The notes under the pieces: model-generated
Databases searched by the model: none
Told to the model about the DNA's origin: nothing
The model's input: only the letters and a program-made list of their open reading frames with translations
Part shown: piece by piece, positions 1-8,995 of the stretch
Position numbering within the stretch: position 1 is the first letter of the stretch
Layout of the letters: each line of letters begins with the position of its first letter
Position numbers and translations under genes: made by a program
Assembly: GCA_910586355.1 (NCBI GenBank)
Contig: CAJUHJ010000012.1
Location: 1-64,000 of the forward strand
DNA length: 64,000 nucleotides
Origin: an uncultured Lachnospiraceae bacterium
Lineage (GTDB): Bacteria; Bacillota; Clostridia; Lachnospirales; Lachnospiraceae
Reading direction: 5' to 3'

Positions 1-3000
1 TCTCTGTCTGGCCTTCTGACGTCAGCTCAAACTCTTCTTTATTTAATGTAATACTGCTGACGAAACTTCCTGTGTCACTTCCGCCCAAATCTACTGTAAC
101 TACTGCAGTTGTCTTCACGTCTGTTCCTTCTACGGCTGCAGTAATCTTCGCCGTTCCGTTTCCTACTGCTTTTACTGTTCCTTCATCATCCACAGTTGCT
201 ACGGAATTTTTGTCAGACGTCCATTTTATCGTATAACCTTCTGCATCATCTGGCTTTACTTCTGCAGTCAGCCGTTTGGTATCTCCCGCCTTATAAAGTG
301 TGATTCTTTTCGGAGTTACCTTAATTCCAGTAACTGGAACTTCTTCACTGCCTCCACTAATATCTACCGTTACAACCGCTTCTGCCTTCACGTCTGTTCC
401 GCCGGCTGCAGTCGCTGTAATCGTTGCTGTTCCGTTTCCTACCGCTGTTACAACTCCATTATTTACAGTTGCAACAGAAGTATCATCACAACTCCATGTC
501 ACTTCTTTATTTGTTGCATTTTCCGGCGTAAACGAAACGGTCAGCTCTTTCGTTTCCCCCTGCCTGCTTAATTTAAGCGACTCTGGCTGTAAAGAAATTG
601 CCGTTACCGCTACATCCGTACTTCCGTCGTCGATATTTACTGTAATCGTTGCTGTTGCGGATTTACCGCCAGCTGTTGCTGTAATCATTGCTGTTCCATT
701 TCCTGTTGCTGTAACCTTTCCAGTATTGTCAACAGTCGCTACGGATTCGTCGCTGGATGTCCATGACACAGCTGCATCTACACCCGCTGGCGTTACATTT
801 GCCGTCAGCTGCTTGGTTGCTCCCACTGAATTCAATGTAGCTGTTGTCGGGCTTACGGTAATGCCCGTTACTATTGTGCCCTCGCCGCTTACCGTTACTG
901 TCACGTCTGCCATTTTGTCGCCTGCCGCTGCTGTAATCACTGCCGTTCCAGCTGCAACTGCTGTCACCAATCCGCTGGTACTGACAGTCGCCACTGACTC
1001 ATTACTAGAACGAAACGTTACGTCATCCGTCGAATTATCCGGTGTGACTGTTGCTGTCAGCTGTTTTGTCCCTCCCACGTTCAGCGAGAAATCTCCGGAA
1101 TCCAATGTTACGCCCTCAGCCGGAATGTTCGGTATCCCGCCTGCCTCATTCTGTGCTCCCATAATCTCAATTTCCCTAATGGAAACAGATAGCGCTGCAG
1201 AAGCATTTTCATTCTTCTTTGTAAAACTAAATTTCACAAACCGTTTCAAAAGATTAGAAGAAACCGTCTTCTTCGTAGTTGTAATACTTGTTCCACCTGT
1301 AATATTTAAAGTATCAGGAGCAGATAAAACATCAATGGTATCCCTATCGTCCGAAACGCTTTTTTCAATCTCTGCAATCTTTTTCCAAGGCCCCGTCTTG
1401 CTGTTGCTTGTTTCAATTGTATAGTTCTGTGCATATGCTTTCGCATCATAGTAGATTTTAATTGTGCTAAAGATTGTCTCCGCTTTTTCCAAATCAATCG
1501 TTAAAGTTGCCGGATTTCCATCTGAAATAGCGCTGCCAACCCATCTGGAATTTGTACTCGTATCCCCATCCACTACTTTGCCGCCAACACGATTGTCGCT
1601 TTCCAGATGTCCGGATTCGTCCACAGTCTTGTTTAAAGATGTATTAGCCGGTTCCGTTACTGTTATAACTGCCGTCCCTTTTTTTTCACCTGAGACCGCT
1701 GTAATTGTTACAGTACCAGCTTTTTTTGCTGTTACCAGGCCGTTTTCAACAGTTGCTATATCTGCCGCACTGGTCGTCCATGTCACATTTTTATCTGCTG
1801 AGGTTACAAGAAGCTGTACCGAGGCTCCGACAGGCAAATTGAACTCCTCCCTGTCTAAAGTAATGCCTGACGGCTCTGGGTCATATGGATCATACGGATC
1901 ATAACCGTCTTTTACCCATTTCGCATAGATATCTGTATGCTTTGTAAGATTCATCTCAAAGCCAAATCTCTTCTCTTCATTACCCGCCTTAAAATACCAG
2001 CCTGCAAATACAAATCCCTCTTTCTTCGGATTCTTTAATGCTGCAGTCTCAGTCGCCGCAGTATTATAAACAATATTTTGAATATCCAGTGCGGATTCAC
2101 CGCCTACGGCTTCCTCTGACTCAAAAAATGCTGCATGTACCATCCATTTTGCATACAATGTGGTATTCTTATTAATTGCTGTTTCTTTATATTCCGTCTC
2201 ACAATCCTGATCCGTATACCAGCCAAAAAATTCTATTCCTTCCGCTTTTGGTTGGGGAAGACTGCCTTCTGATAATATCTCGCCATCCACGACTGTCTGT
2301 TCAGGCGTATTCACATCTATTCCGTCAGGATGAAGAAAACTGACTGTATGAACCGATGTGCCCTGCTCGATTACCTGAACGTCTGCCGACGCGCTTTTCT
2401 CTCCGGCAGTTGCCGTTATCACAGCGTTTCCTTTTGCTACTGCCGTCACTACGCCATCCGTCGATACAGCTGCAATTTCCGGTTTGTTAGTCGTCCATAC
2501 AACTGTCTGATCCGTAGCATTATCCGGCTCTACCGTCGCTGTAAGCTTTTTCGTCTGTGAAATCGTCAGTACAAGATTCGTTTCATTTAAAACAACTCTT
2601 TCTACCGGAATCACAGGCTGTTCGTTCTTTGTCCATTTTGCATAAAGTGTAATCGCAGTTGTAATTCTCTCTTCCGCAAAATTAAACCTTGTCGTACATG
2701 ATTTCTCTTTGTACCAGCCTTCTAACGTATAGCCCTCTAAGGAAATATCATCCGGCTCTGTTACAAGCGTATTATAATCAACCTCTACCTGACGCGTCGT
2801 AGAACCTGTTTCCTTATCATTTAAGTCAAACGTAACCGTACGTTTTTCAGGAACCCATTTTGCATATAATGTGGTATTATCTTTATTTACAGTATCTACG
2901 TCAAAATGAAATGCCTGCGTATATGCCTGATCCCGATACCAGCCGTCAAATTGATAACCCGTTCTCGTTGGATTTGGTGGTTGTGTAACTTTACCAACAT

Positions 3001-6000
3001 TTGTCTGTGTATCAGGTACTGCCGAACCGCCTGCTCCAGTGTCAAACTTGACCGTATACTTTACTTCTTCCCATTTTGCATAGAAAGTTTTATTCTCTGT
3101 AATTGGCTGTTCAAAATTAACCAATGTATCTGCTGAATTTTCATACCAGCCTTTCAGCTCATAAAAATCTTTCGTCACCGCCGGAGGAGAAACGGTTGAT
3201 CCTTTACCCACACTCACTTCAGATACTTTTTTATCACCATCCATAAATATGACTGTCCATGAATCATTCTTATCCAGCCATTTTGCATACAGTGTAATTG
3301 GCGCTGTAATCGGCGTACTAAAAGCAAACTGCGCTTCTCCTTCAGCAACATCTGCACCCGAAGTCTGATACCATCCGCGAAATCCCATATTAGAATCCGT
3401 ATGTACCGGATCTTCCGGCCGAGTTATTGTTTTTCCAACAACTGCCTCCACCTGGGTTGTTGTTGGAGTATCTCCAAAGTTATGATTAAATGTAACTGTT
3501 GTCGTCCATTTCGCATAAACATCCATGTTCGCAGATACCACACTGTCAGCCGTAACCTTTGTGTTCTCTTCGTAATCATCAGACGAATACCAGCCCTTAA
3601 AGGTATATCCCTGCTGTTCTGTCAGTACCGGAAGCTCACCCAATGCTTCTGCGTCCGCTATTTCCCTGCTTTCCGGAGATTCCATACCATTTAGTACCGC
3701 ATGAAATGTAACTGTAAACTTCTGTTTCCAATGTGCATACAAGGTCGTATTTTTTTCGACTTTTGCAGTAGACAGTATTACTTTCGTACCCCCTTCTACT
3801 GCTGTATACCAGCCGTCAAACTGATAACCTTCCCTGGTTGGGTCTTCCTGTGACGGCATACTGCCTCCAACAACGATTGGCGCAGACTCAACCGATGCCG
3901 GAGCGCCTCCATAGTTAAAATGAAATGTTACTTTTGCAGTCCATTTTGCATATAACGTCATGTTTTCATTTACAACAGAAGTTTCCCCGAATTTTAAAGC
4001 TTCTGTAAAAGCTTCATCTTTATACCAGCCTGCAAACGTAAGCCCTTCTTTGGTTAATTCCGGTAAGTGACTTCCGATTGCCGCGCCTTCTGTCACAGAT
4101 ACCGAAGGCTGTGACAGATTCGGCTGTTTCGTGTCAAAAGTAACTGTACAAAGCCATTTTGCATATAACGTTATATTTTCTGTTATCGCAGTATCTTTCG
4201 TCACTTTATCTGCCTGTGCAAAATTTTTGTTTTTATACCATCCATCAAATTGATAACCTGTGCCTGTTCGGGAAGGCGCTGCCAGGTCAGCCTCTGACAG
4301 CTTTCCATTTTCCATTACTTCTTTTTGTGGCATCGTCCCCGCATTGGGATAATTTGCATCAAATTGCACAACTGCTTTCCATTTTGCAGTCAGCGTAATA
4401 TCTTCAGTTACCACTGTATCAAAATTATATTCCGATTCTCCTTTATACCAGCACGCAAATTCAAGATTTGTTTTCGTTGGATCAGAAGGCTTCGCTACTG
4501 CTGTATTATTTGCAACTGAAACTGTCCCGGCAAAACCCTCTGTCGGAGCGCTGCCTCCATTGAGGTCGAATGTTACGGTATGTAATTGTTTCCAATGAGC
4601 ATAAACTGTCGCCGACTGCGCAAACGTATGATCCGCCAGATTTTCAATCTTTGTTCCGCCCTCTGCCGCTGTATACCAGCCGTCAAATTGATAGTTCGGT
4701 CTGTTTGGCTCCGATACCGTTTCTGTTATTTTTCCTTCTGAATTTGTCTTTTTTGTAAATGTTTCAGGACTGGCGCTCCCATCATTTTTATGAAATGTAA
4801 TCGTATATCCTGTTACAGCTGTAACATTTACAGATACCTTTTTACTTTCATCTGCCGATAATACAGCTGCTATTTGCTTCGTACCAGCAGCCACTGCCGT
4901 TATCAGACCATCATTTGATACGGTTACAATGCTTCTATCAGCAGGGTCTAATCTACCCGCAGAATTCAGAATACCAAATCTTACAATTTTATTCGTTGCA
5001 TTGTCGGGAGCAAACACTACATTCAGTGAATGTGTTTTACCAATCAAAACCTCCAAATCAGCTCCAGTATTTTCGAATGATATTTCATTTACCGGAACTT
5101 CACTGGAATCCTCTATTACGTTGTTCTGTGTTCCTATAACCTGAATTTCCTGTATGCCAATTCTTCCTCCCATTCCACCGGCAAAACTATTTCCAGCTTT
5201 AAAATAAAACCTGACATATCGTTTTAAAGCCGGGTCTGATATAGGATTTTCCGCGCCTTCTTGTTTTGAAAATGTATCTGTTCTAGTACTTGTATCCGCT
5301 GCGGGACGGGTTATCCCTGCAATTTTTGTCCACAAAACCCCATCCGCACTTGTCTGAATTTCATAATCCGTAGACCAGCCTTTTGCCCTGGATCTCACTA
5401 GAATAGAATCAGCCAATGTTTGTTCAGCTTTTAAGTCTATGACGAGCCACTGTGGCTCCCCGACAGGATTCGTACTGGGCAATGCTGTGCTTTCCCAATA
5501 ATCAGAACTGCCGCCATCCATAATGCCATCTGTGACTTTATCCAAGGAACCTTGCTGTATATTTGATGCCCATACAGGTTTCCCTAATGCAACATTTTCT
5601 GCTTCTCTACTTGCATACGCCACTATATCCGAATTATCCGCATCGGCTGTTGTCATTCTCTTATCCGGAATATCAACTGTTACAACTGCATGTGCAGTGA
5701 TTGCTGCATCTCCTTCAATAGCCGCAGTAATTACTGCCGTTCCATTTGCAATGGCAGTCACTTCACCCGTAACAGGATTAACAGTTGCTGCCTCTTCATT
5801 ATCAGAACTCCATACCACAGCTTTATCCTCTGCATTTTTTGGAGTGATTGTTGCTGTCAGAATTTTTGTTTCTCCTACAGATGTCAGCGTAAATGCCGAA
5901 TCACCCAAAACAATATTGACGTCTTCTGTTTCCGGCTCCGCCTCCCCTTTCTCCTGGCTGTTTATACCCTCCCTCACAGAATTTTCCATTTCTGCCGCCG

Positions 6001-6079
6001 ACAAAGGCGCTGCAGAAACTGTGGAACTTAAAACCATAACAAACATCAATATACCAGATACTATTTTTTTCCACCTCAT
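1..6079 (-). CDS. Giant secreted surface protein with F5/8-C, Big_2 and InlB-type repeats (3' end outside window)
   Basis: The reading frame is open from an ATG at 6079 (preceded by GGAGAAGG) to the window edge, about 2026 codons; the C-terminus is missing. A signal peptide (MRWKKIVSGILMFVMVL, then SAAPLSAAE) shows export. The order is Big_2 (about 45-125), an F5/8 type C (discoidin) galactose-binding-like domain (about 160-315), Big_2, ten InlB-B/Flg_new repeats, Big_2, two more repeats, a short (Y-D-P)n linker, Big_2, a second F5/8-C domain (about 1480-1637), then at least five Big_2 domains. No catalytic domain is visible, so it looks like an adhesin or glycan-binding scaffold, though an enzyme domain could lie in the missing part. 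The same modules occur in the sialidase at 45493-52860. The domain assignment is firm; the function is inferred. Confidence 0.9.
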   Translation of the reverse strand, partial: MRWKKIVSGILMFVMVLSSTVSAAPLSAAEMENSVREGINSQEKGEAEPETEDVNIVLGDSAFTLTSVGETKILTATITPKNAEDKAVVWSSDNEEAATVNPVTGEVTAIANGTAVITAAIEGDAAITAHAVVTVDIPDKRMTTADADNSDIVAYASREAENVALGKPVWASNIQQGSLDKVTDGIMDGGSSDYWESTALPSTNPVGEPQWLVIDLKAEQTLADSILVRSRAKGWSTDYEIQTSADGVLWTKIAGITRPAADTSTRTDTFSKQEGAENPISDPALKRYVRFYFKAGNSFAGGMGGRIGIQEIQVIGTQNNVIEDSSEVPVNEISFENTGADLEVLIGKTHSLNVVFAPDNATNKIVRFGILNSAGRLDPADRSIVTVSNDGLITAVAAGTKQIAAVLSADESKKVSVNVTAVTGYTITFHKNDGSASPETFTKKTNSEGKITETVSEPNRPNYQFDGWYTAAEGGTKIENLADHTFAQSATVYAHWKQLHTVTFDLNGGSAPTEGFAGTVSVANNTAVAKPSDPTKTNLEFACWYKGESEYNFDTVVTEDITLTAKWKAVVQFDANYPNAGTMPQKEVMENGKLSEADLAAPSRTGTGYQFDGWYKNKNFAQADKVTKDTAITENITLYAKWLCTVTFDTKQPNLSQPSVSVTEGAAIGSHLPELTKEGLTFAGWYKDEAFTEALKFGETSVVNENMTLYAKWTAKVTFHFNYGGAPASVESAPIVVGGSMPSQEDPTREGYQFDGWYTAVEGGTKVILSTAKVEKNTTLYAHWKQKFTVTFHAVLNGMESPESREIADAEALGELPVLTEQQGYTFKGWYSSDDYEENTKVTADSVVSANMDVYAKWTTTVTFNHNFGDTPTTTQVEAVVGKTITRPEDPVHTDSNMGFRGWYQTSGADVAEGEAQFAFSTPITAPITLYAKWLDKNDSWTVIFMDGDKKVSEVSVGKGSTVSPPAVTKDFYELKGWYENSADTLVNFEQPITENKTFYAKWEEVKYTVKFDTGAGGSAVPDTQTNVGKVTQPPNPTRTGYQFDGWYRDQAYTQAFHFDVDTVNKDNTTLYAKWVPEKRTVTFDLNDKETGSTTRQVEVDYNTLVTEPDDISLEGYTLEGWYKEKSCTTRFNFAEERITTAITLYAKWTKNEQPVIPVERVVLNETNLVLTISQTKKLTATVEPDNATDQTVVWTTNKPEIAAVSTDGVVTAVAKGNAVITATAGEKSASADVQVIEQGTSVHTVSFLHPDGIDVNTPEQTVVDGEILSEGSLPQPKAEGIEFFGWYTDQDCETEYKETAINKNTTLYAKWMVHAAFFESEEAVGGESALDIQNIVYNTAATETAALKNPKKEGFVFAGWYFKAGNEEKRFGFEMNLTKHTDIYAKWVKDGYDPYDPYDPEPSGITLDREEFNLPVGASVQLLVTSADKNVTWTTSAADIATVENGLVTAKKAGTVTITAVSGEKKGTAVITVTEPANTSLNKTVDESGHLESDNRVGGKVVDGDTSTNSRWVGSAISDGNPATLTIDLEKAETIFSTIKIYYDAKAYAQNYTIETSNSKTGPWKKIAEIEKSVSDDRDTIDVLSAPDTLNITGGTSITTTKKTVSSNLLKRFVKFSFTKKNENASAALSVSIREIEIMGAQNEAGGIPNIPAEGVTLDSGDFSLNVGGTKQLTATVTPDNSTDDVTFRSSNESVATVSTSGLVTAVAAGTAVITAAAGDKMADVTVTVSGEGTIVTGITVSPTTATLNSVGATKQLTANVTPAGVDAAVSWTSSDESVATVDNTGKVTATGNGTAMITATAGGKSATATITVNIDDGSTDVAVTAISLQPESLKLSRQGETKELTVSFTPENATNKEVTWSCDDTSVATVNNGVVTAVGNGTATITATAAGGTDVKAEAVVTVDISGGSEEVPVTGIKVTPKRITLYKAGDTKRLTAEVKPDDAEGYTIKWTSDKNSVATVDDEGTVKAVGNGTAKITAAVEGTDVKTTAVVTVDLGGSDTGSFVSSITLNKEEFELTSEGQTE
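1910..4820 (-). repeat. Twelve tandem InlB-B/Flg_new (Listeria-Bacteroides) repeats
   Basis: About 70-residue units share a pattern of TVTF at the start, GWY in the middle and LYAKW at the end. I count ten in series, a Big_2-like insertion at roughly 2370-2620, then two more. Units are diverged in DNA, so this is an old expansion. In Listeria internalins such repeats form a beta-grasp stalk that projects the functional domain. Confidence 0.85.
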
Positions 6080-6310
6080 AACTATCCTTCTCCTTCCCAA
6101 ATATCCGGCGAACATTGCTTTTGTATATTATATACAAAAAAGTGATCTATTTTGTATTTATTTTATCATCTTTTCTGTTCAATTTTAATTGACATCTTTT
6201 ACAAATTCAACTTCCTAAAATTATGCAACTCTTACAAGCAAATTTCTGTTTTTAAAACATTTATCGACAAACTAAAAATTAATCTTCTGCTTATTTTGTT
6301 TTTTCACAGC
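6080..6310. other. AT-rich intergenic leader of the giant surface protein gene
   Basis: About 230 bases with no gene. On the minus strand a TATAAT (6132-6127) sits inside a 13-base palindrome, GTATAT-A-ATATAC type, at 6123-6135. It could be the -10 of the surface protein promoter, but I see no convincing -35 at 17-18 bp. The palindrome might bind a regulator. The rest shows no structure I can name. Confidence 0.35.
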
Positions 6311-6338
6311 AAAAAAAGGACAACCGCCGTTATCCTTT
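6311..6338 (-). terminator. Rho-independent terminator of the tRNA operon
   Basis: A 10-bp stem (6315-6324 with 6329-6338, one G-U wobble, 4-base loop) is followed in the minus direction by a run of seven T. It lies about 30 bases downstream of tRNA-Leu. Confidence 0.8.
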
Positions 6339-6368
6339 CCAATCTGCAACCACTATTTCATTTTGTAA

Positions 6369-6452
6369 TGCCCGCGACCGGAATCGAACCGGTACTGTAT
6401 CACTACAACAGGATTTTAAGTCCTGCGCGTCTGCCTGTTCCGCCACGCGGGC
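6369..6452 (-). tRNA. tRNA-Leu (anticodon UAA)
   Basis: This is a type II tRNA with a long variable arm. The acceptor stem GCCCGCG pairs with CGCGGGC, the T-loop is GGTTCGATTCC, and the anticodon loop reads ACTTAAAAT, giving UAA, which decodes UUA. The discriminator base is A at 6369. The next bases are TTA, so CCA is not encoded and must be added by the nucleotidyltransferase encoded at 20886-22211. Confidence 0.96.
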
Positions 6453-6478
6453 ATTGAGCATAAAAAGATATGCTAAAA

Positions 6479-6560
6479 TGGGCAGAGGTGGATTCGAACC
6501 ACCGAAGCAATTTGCAGCAGATTTACAGTCTGTCCCCTTTGGCCACTCGGGAATCTGCCC
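6479..6560 (-). tRNA. tRNA-Tyr (anticodon GUA)
   Basis: This is a type II tRNA. The acceptor stem GGGCAGA pairs with TCTGCCC, the T-arm is GGTGGTTCGAATCCACC, and the anticodon loop contains CTGTAAA, giving GUA. The discriminator is A and no CCA is encoded. It lies 26 bases upstream of tRNA-Leu in the same transcript. Confidence 0.96.
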
Positions 6561-6599
6561 ATTTATCAAGATTAATAATAAATATCCTGACAGTAAAAG

Positions 6600-6628
6600 A
6601 TTGTATCATAAACCTAAAACTTTTTCAA
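6600..6628 (-). promoter_or_regulatory. Sigma-A promoter of the tRNA-Tyr/tRNA-Leu operon
   Basis: TTGAAA (6628-6623), a 17-bp spacer and TACAAT (6605-6600) on the minus strand. Start is expected near 6593, about 30 bases before tRNA-Tyr. It lies between the GH13 stop codon (6643) and the tRNAs. Confidence 0.7.
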
Positions 6629-6642
6629 GTATTTTTATTTTT

Positions 6643-8757
6643 TCATTCACTTCTCTCTAAAATCATCGCTGATTTTTTTTGCATTGTAATGCAAATTTTT
6701 CCCTGTTCAACAGAATAACGAATCGGCATTAAAGAATATCCGCTTTCTGTTGTAACAAATATCTGGCGTAAAACTGCTGAATGAGGGATTCCCGCGCGTA
6801 TCACAGAAAGCTCTGTCTTTCTTTCCTGGTTATCATTATTAATAATGATGATAAACTGTTGTTTACAGTTAAATCTGGTATAACACAAAAACTGGTCTTC
6901 ACTGTTTAAAAATTGAAAAGAACCTGTACGCAAAGCCTCATTATTTTTATGAATCCGAATCAATTCCCGATGTAAGTCAATCAAATCTTTATTTTCATTT
7001 CCCCAGGGATATGTCCTTCGGTTATCCGGATCTGTAAAACCACAGAGACCGGCTTCATCTCCATAATAAAGCGTCGGCGCGCCCGGCCATGTCATCTGAA
7101 TCACAACGGCCTCCCTCATAACGCTATAATCGACGTCTTCACTCGCTGCTGCCGCCCCTAAATATTCGACGCGTCCCGCTTTATGGTTTGTCCTTGTCAA
7201 AAATCTGGAATGATCATGGTTGGAAAGCTGATTCATGGAACACTGCAGCGACGGCGTTAAAAAGCTCGTCATATAATGCCGCATTGCGCCTTCAAAATCA
7301 TAAATTTTCCCAATGCGCTCCGGGTGATATTCATCACTATGCTTTTCCATACCTGTCAAAAACCATGTCAATGGTTCCATAAACGCCGCATAGTTCATAA
7401 TGGTATCCCATTGATCTCCCATCAGCCATTCTTTTGGGTCTCCATAGTGCTCTGCCAAAATTACCGCTTCTGGATTCGCAGTTTTGACTGCGTCTCTAAA
7501 ATCCCTCCAAAACTGATGATTAAAATCTCTGCTGTGTCCCAAATCTTCTGCTACATCCAGCCGCCAGCCATCTACACAATACGGCTCTGACACCCATTTT
7601 TTCGCAATCCGCAGTATATCGTCATACAATGCTTTAGAGCCTTCATAATTTAACTTTGGAAGCGTATCATGCCCCCACCAGCCTTCATAATTTTTATTAT
7701 CCGGCCATGCGCTGTCATCCTGATACTTAAATCCAAAATAACTGCGGTAAGGGCTGTCCTTAGATAAGTACGCGCCTACTTCAAACCCTGTCTGGCCTGC
7801 ATATATCTTTTCCCTGTCCAGCCAGCGGTTAAACGAGCCGCAATGGTTAAATACGCCGTCCAGAATAATTTTCATCCCACGGTCATGCACTTCTTTTACA
7901 AATTCCGCAAAAAAAGCATTGCTTGCCTTTAAATTTTTTTGGTTCGCCACACGGCAGCAATAGCGCGTCGCTTTCCGGTTGTCTTGTTCATAATCTGACA
8001 ACAGTTCGCCTTCATCTTCTACAATTACGCCAAAATGCGGGTCGATATGGTCATAATCCTGAATATCATATTTATGATTGGAAGGCGATACAAAAATCGG
8101 ATTAAAATAAATCACTTCCACACCAAGCCCCGAAAGATAATCCAGTTTTTTACGCACCCCCTCCAAATCTCCGCCATAAAATTCTCCTACGCTAAAATTT
8201 TCCGGACATTTCTCCCACTGGCTTGGCGGAACTTGTTTACTGAGCGTACGGATATAGAAATACTCATTATCAAGTACGTCATTCGAAGTATCTCCATTAT
8301 AGAAGCGGTCTACCATAATCTGATACATCACCGCTCCCTTTGCCCAGTCCGGCGTAGAAAAACCTGGGACAATTTGGAAGAAATACTGCTGCCTGATTTC
8401 CTGTGTTACGCCATACCGGTCATATCTGCAGTGTAAAAGGCCTGACACAATCTCAAAATAATAGGAAAACGGCTCCGTTGTCAATGTAATGTCAACAGAA
8501 TAATAGTCAAATGTCCCGTCACTCGTTGTCCATTCCATCGGATACTGGTCTAAAGCAGTACATACTAAGACCATGTCCACGTTATTTTTCGCTGTCCGAA
8601 AACGAATTGTTACCGTCCCATTCTCTTTCGGTTCCGGAGGAATCCTGTAATCTTTTGTTCCGTCGGAAAACAATGCTTCTTTATCTAAAATTGGCCGCAT
8701 CTGCATAATATACTGCTGTGTCCTGTTGATTTCATGTACTGATTTGTATTTCATCAT
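6643..8757 (-). CDS. GH13 alpha-glycosidase (neopullulanase/cyclomaltodextrinase type)
   Basis: Hydrolyses alpha-1,4 (perhaps alpha-1,6) glucans or maltodextrins; there is no signal peptide, so it acts in the cytoplasm. An N-terminal CBM34-like beta domain (about 1-130) precedes the TIM barrel, which begins near MYQIMVDRFYNGD. GH13 motifs are intact: DGVFNHCG (about 300), GWRLDVAED with nucleophile Asp401, LAEHYGD with acid/base Glu436, and SNHDHS with Asp515. At about 704 residues it is longer than typical neopullulanases (about 590), because of insertions after the catalytic start. The frame can be opened at a GTG at 8766, but AGGTGAGG there is better placed as the ribosome site for the ATG at 8757. 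It stands alone, with no adjacent sugar transporter, so the substrate is uncertain. Confidence 0.93.
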   Translation of the reverse strand: MMKYKSVHEINRTQQYIMQMRPILDKEALFSDGTKDYRIPPEPKENGTVTIRFRTAKNNVDMVLVCTALDQYPMEWTTSDGTFDYYSVDITLTTEPFSYYFEIVSGLLHCRYDRYGVTQEIRQQYFFQIVPGFSTPDWAKGAVMYQIMVDRFYNGDTSNDVLDNEYFYIRTLSKQVPPSQWEKCPENFSVGEFYGGDLEGVRKKLDYLSGLGVEVIYFNPIFVSPSNHKYDIQDYDHIDPHFGVIVEDEGELLSDYEQDNRKATRYCCRVANQKNLKASNAFFAEFVKEVHDRGMKIILDGVFNHCGSFNRWLDREKIYAGQTGFEVGAYLSKDSPYRSYFGFKYQDDSAWPDNKNYEGWWGHDTLPKLNYEGSKALYDDILRIAKKWVSEPYCVDGWRLDVAEDLGHSRDFNHQFWRDFRDAVKTANPEAVILAEHYGDPKEWLMGDQWDTIMNYAAFMEPLTWFLTGMEKHSDEYHPERIGKIYDFEGAMRHYMTSFLTPSLQCSMNQLSNHDHSRFLTRTNHKAGRVEYLGAAAASEDVDYSVMREAVVIQMTWPGAPTLYYGDEAGLCGFTDPDNRRTYPWGNENKDLIDLHRELIRIHKNNEALRTGSFQFLNSEDQFLCYTRFNCKQQFIIIINNDNQERKTELSVIRAGIPHSAVLRQIFVTTESGYSLMPIRYSVEQGKICITMQKKSAMILERSE

Positions 8758-8808
8758 TTCCCTCACCTTTCTATTTTATATAAATAAGCTGTAAATATAT
8801 ACAAAATA

Positions 8809-8840
8809 AAAAAAGACAGCTTCTTTTTGCTGTCTTTTTT
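8809..8840 (-). terminator. Terminator downstream of ftsH
   Basis: A 12-bp stem (AAAAAAGACAGC with GCTGTCTTTTTT) and an 8-base loop are followed in the minus direction by a T-rich tail. It sits 155 bases after the ftsH stop and just upstream of the GH13 gene, and would also work in the plus direction. Confidence 0.8.
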
Positions 8841-8900
8841 AAGAGAAGGTATTTTTACTATGGGGTGTAGCAAAAATCATATAAGATTGGGGGTCTTACA

Positions 8901-8970
8901 GGTATTATAATACCACCATATCTCCAATAAGTGTGCACAAACTTCACAAAAATGCGTATGCGTTTTTGTG
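8901..8970. other. Palindrome and long hairpin in the ftsH 3' region
   Basis: A perfect 14-base palindrome GGTATTATAATACC lies at 8901-8914. A hairpin with an 11-bp stem (CACAAAAATGC against GCGTTTTTGTG, one wobble) lies at 8945-8970. Both are upstream of the canonical terminator in the ftsH transcript. They could stabilise the mRNA 3' end or form part of a small RNA; neither has a terminator tail. Confidence 0.4.
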
Positions 8971-8995
8971 CACTTCGCACAATACCCTCCCTATA

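Noticed and set aside
300..6188. Many plus-strand open frames of 60-370 codons
   Set aside because: They are antisense shadows of the repeat-rich minus-strand surface gene, with Ser/Thr/Ala/Val-rich or Cys/Tyr/Arg-rich composition, no ribosome sites and no recognisable domains.
8757..8808. Promoter of the GH13 gene (TTGTAT-N18-TATAAA)
   Set aside because: The -35 match is poor and the predicted start would be too close to the ribosome site; not strong enough to list.
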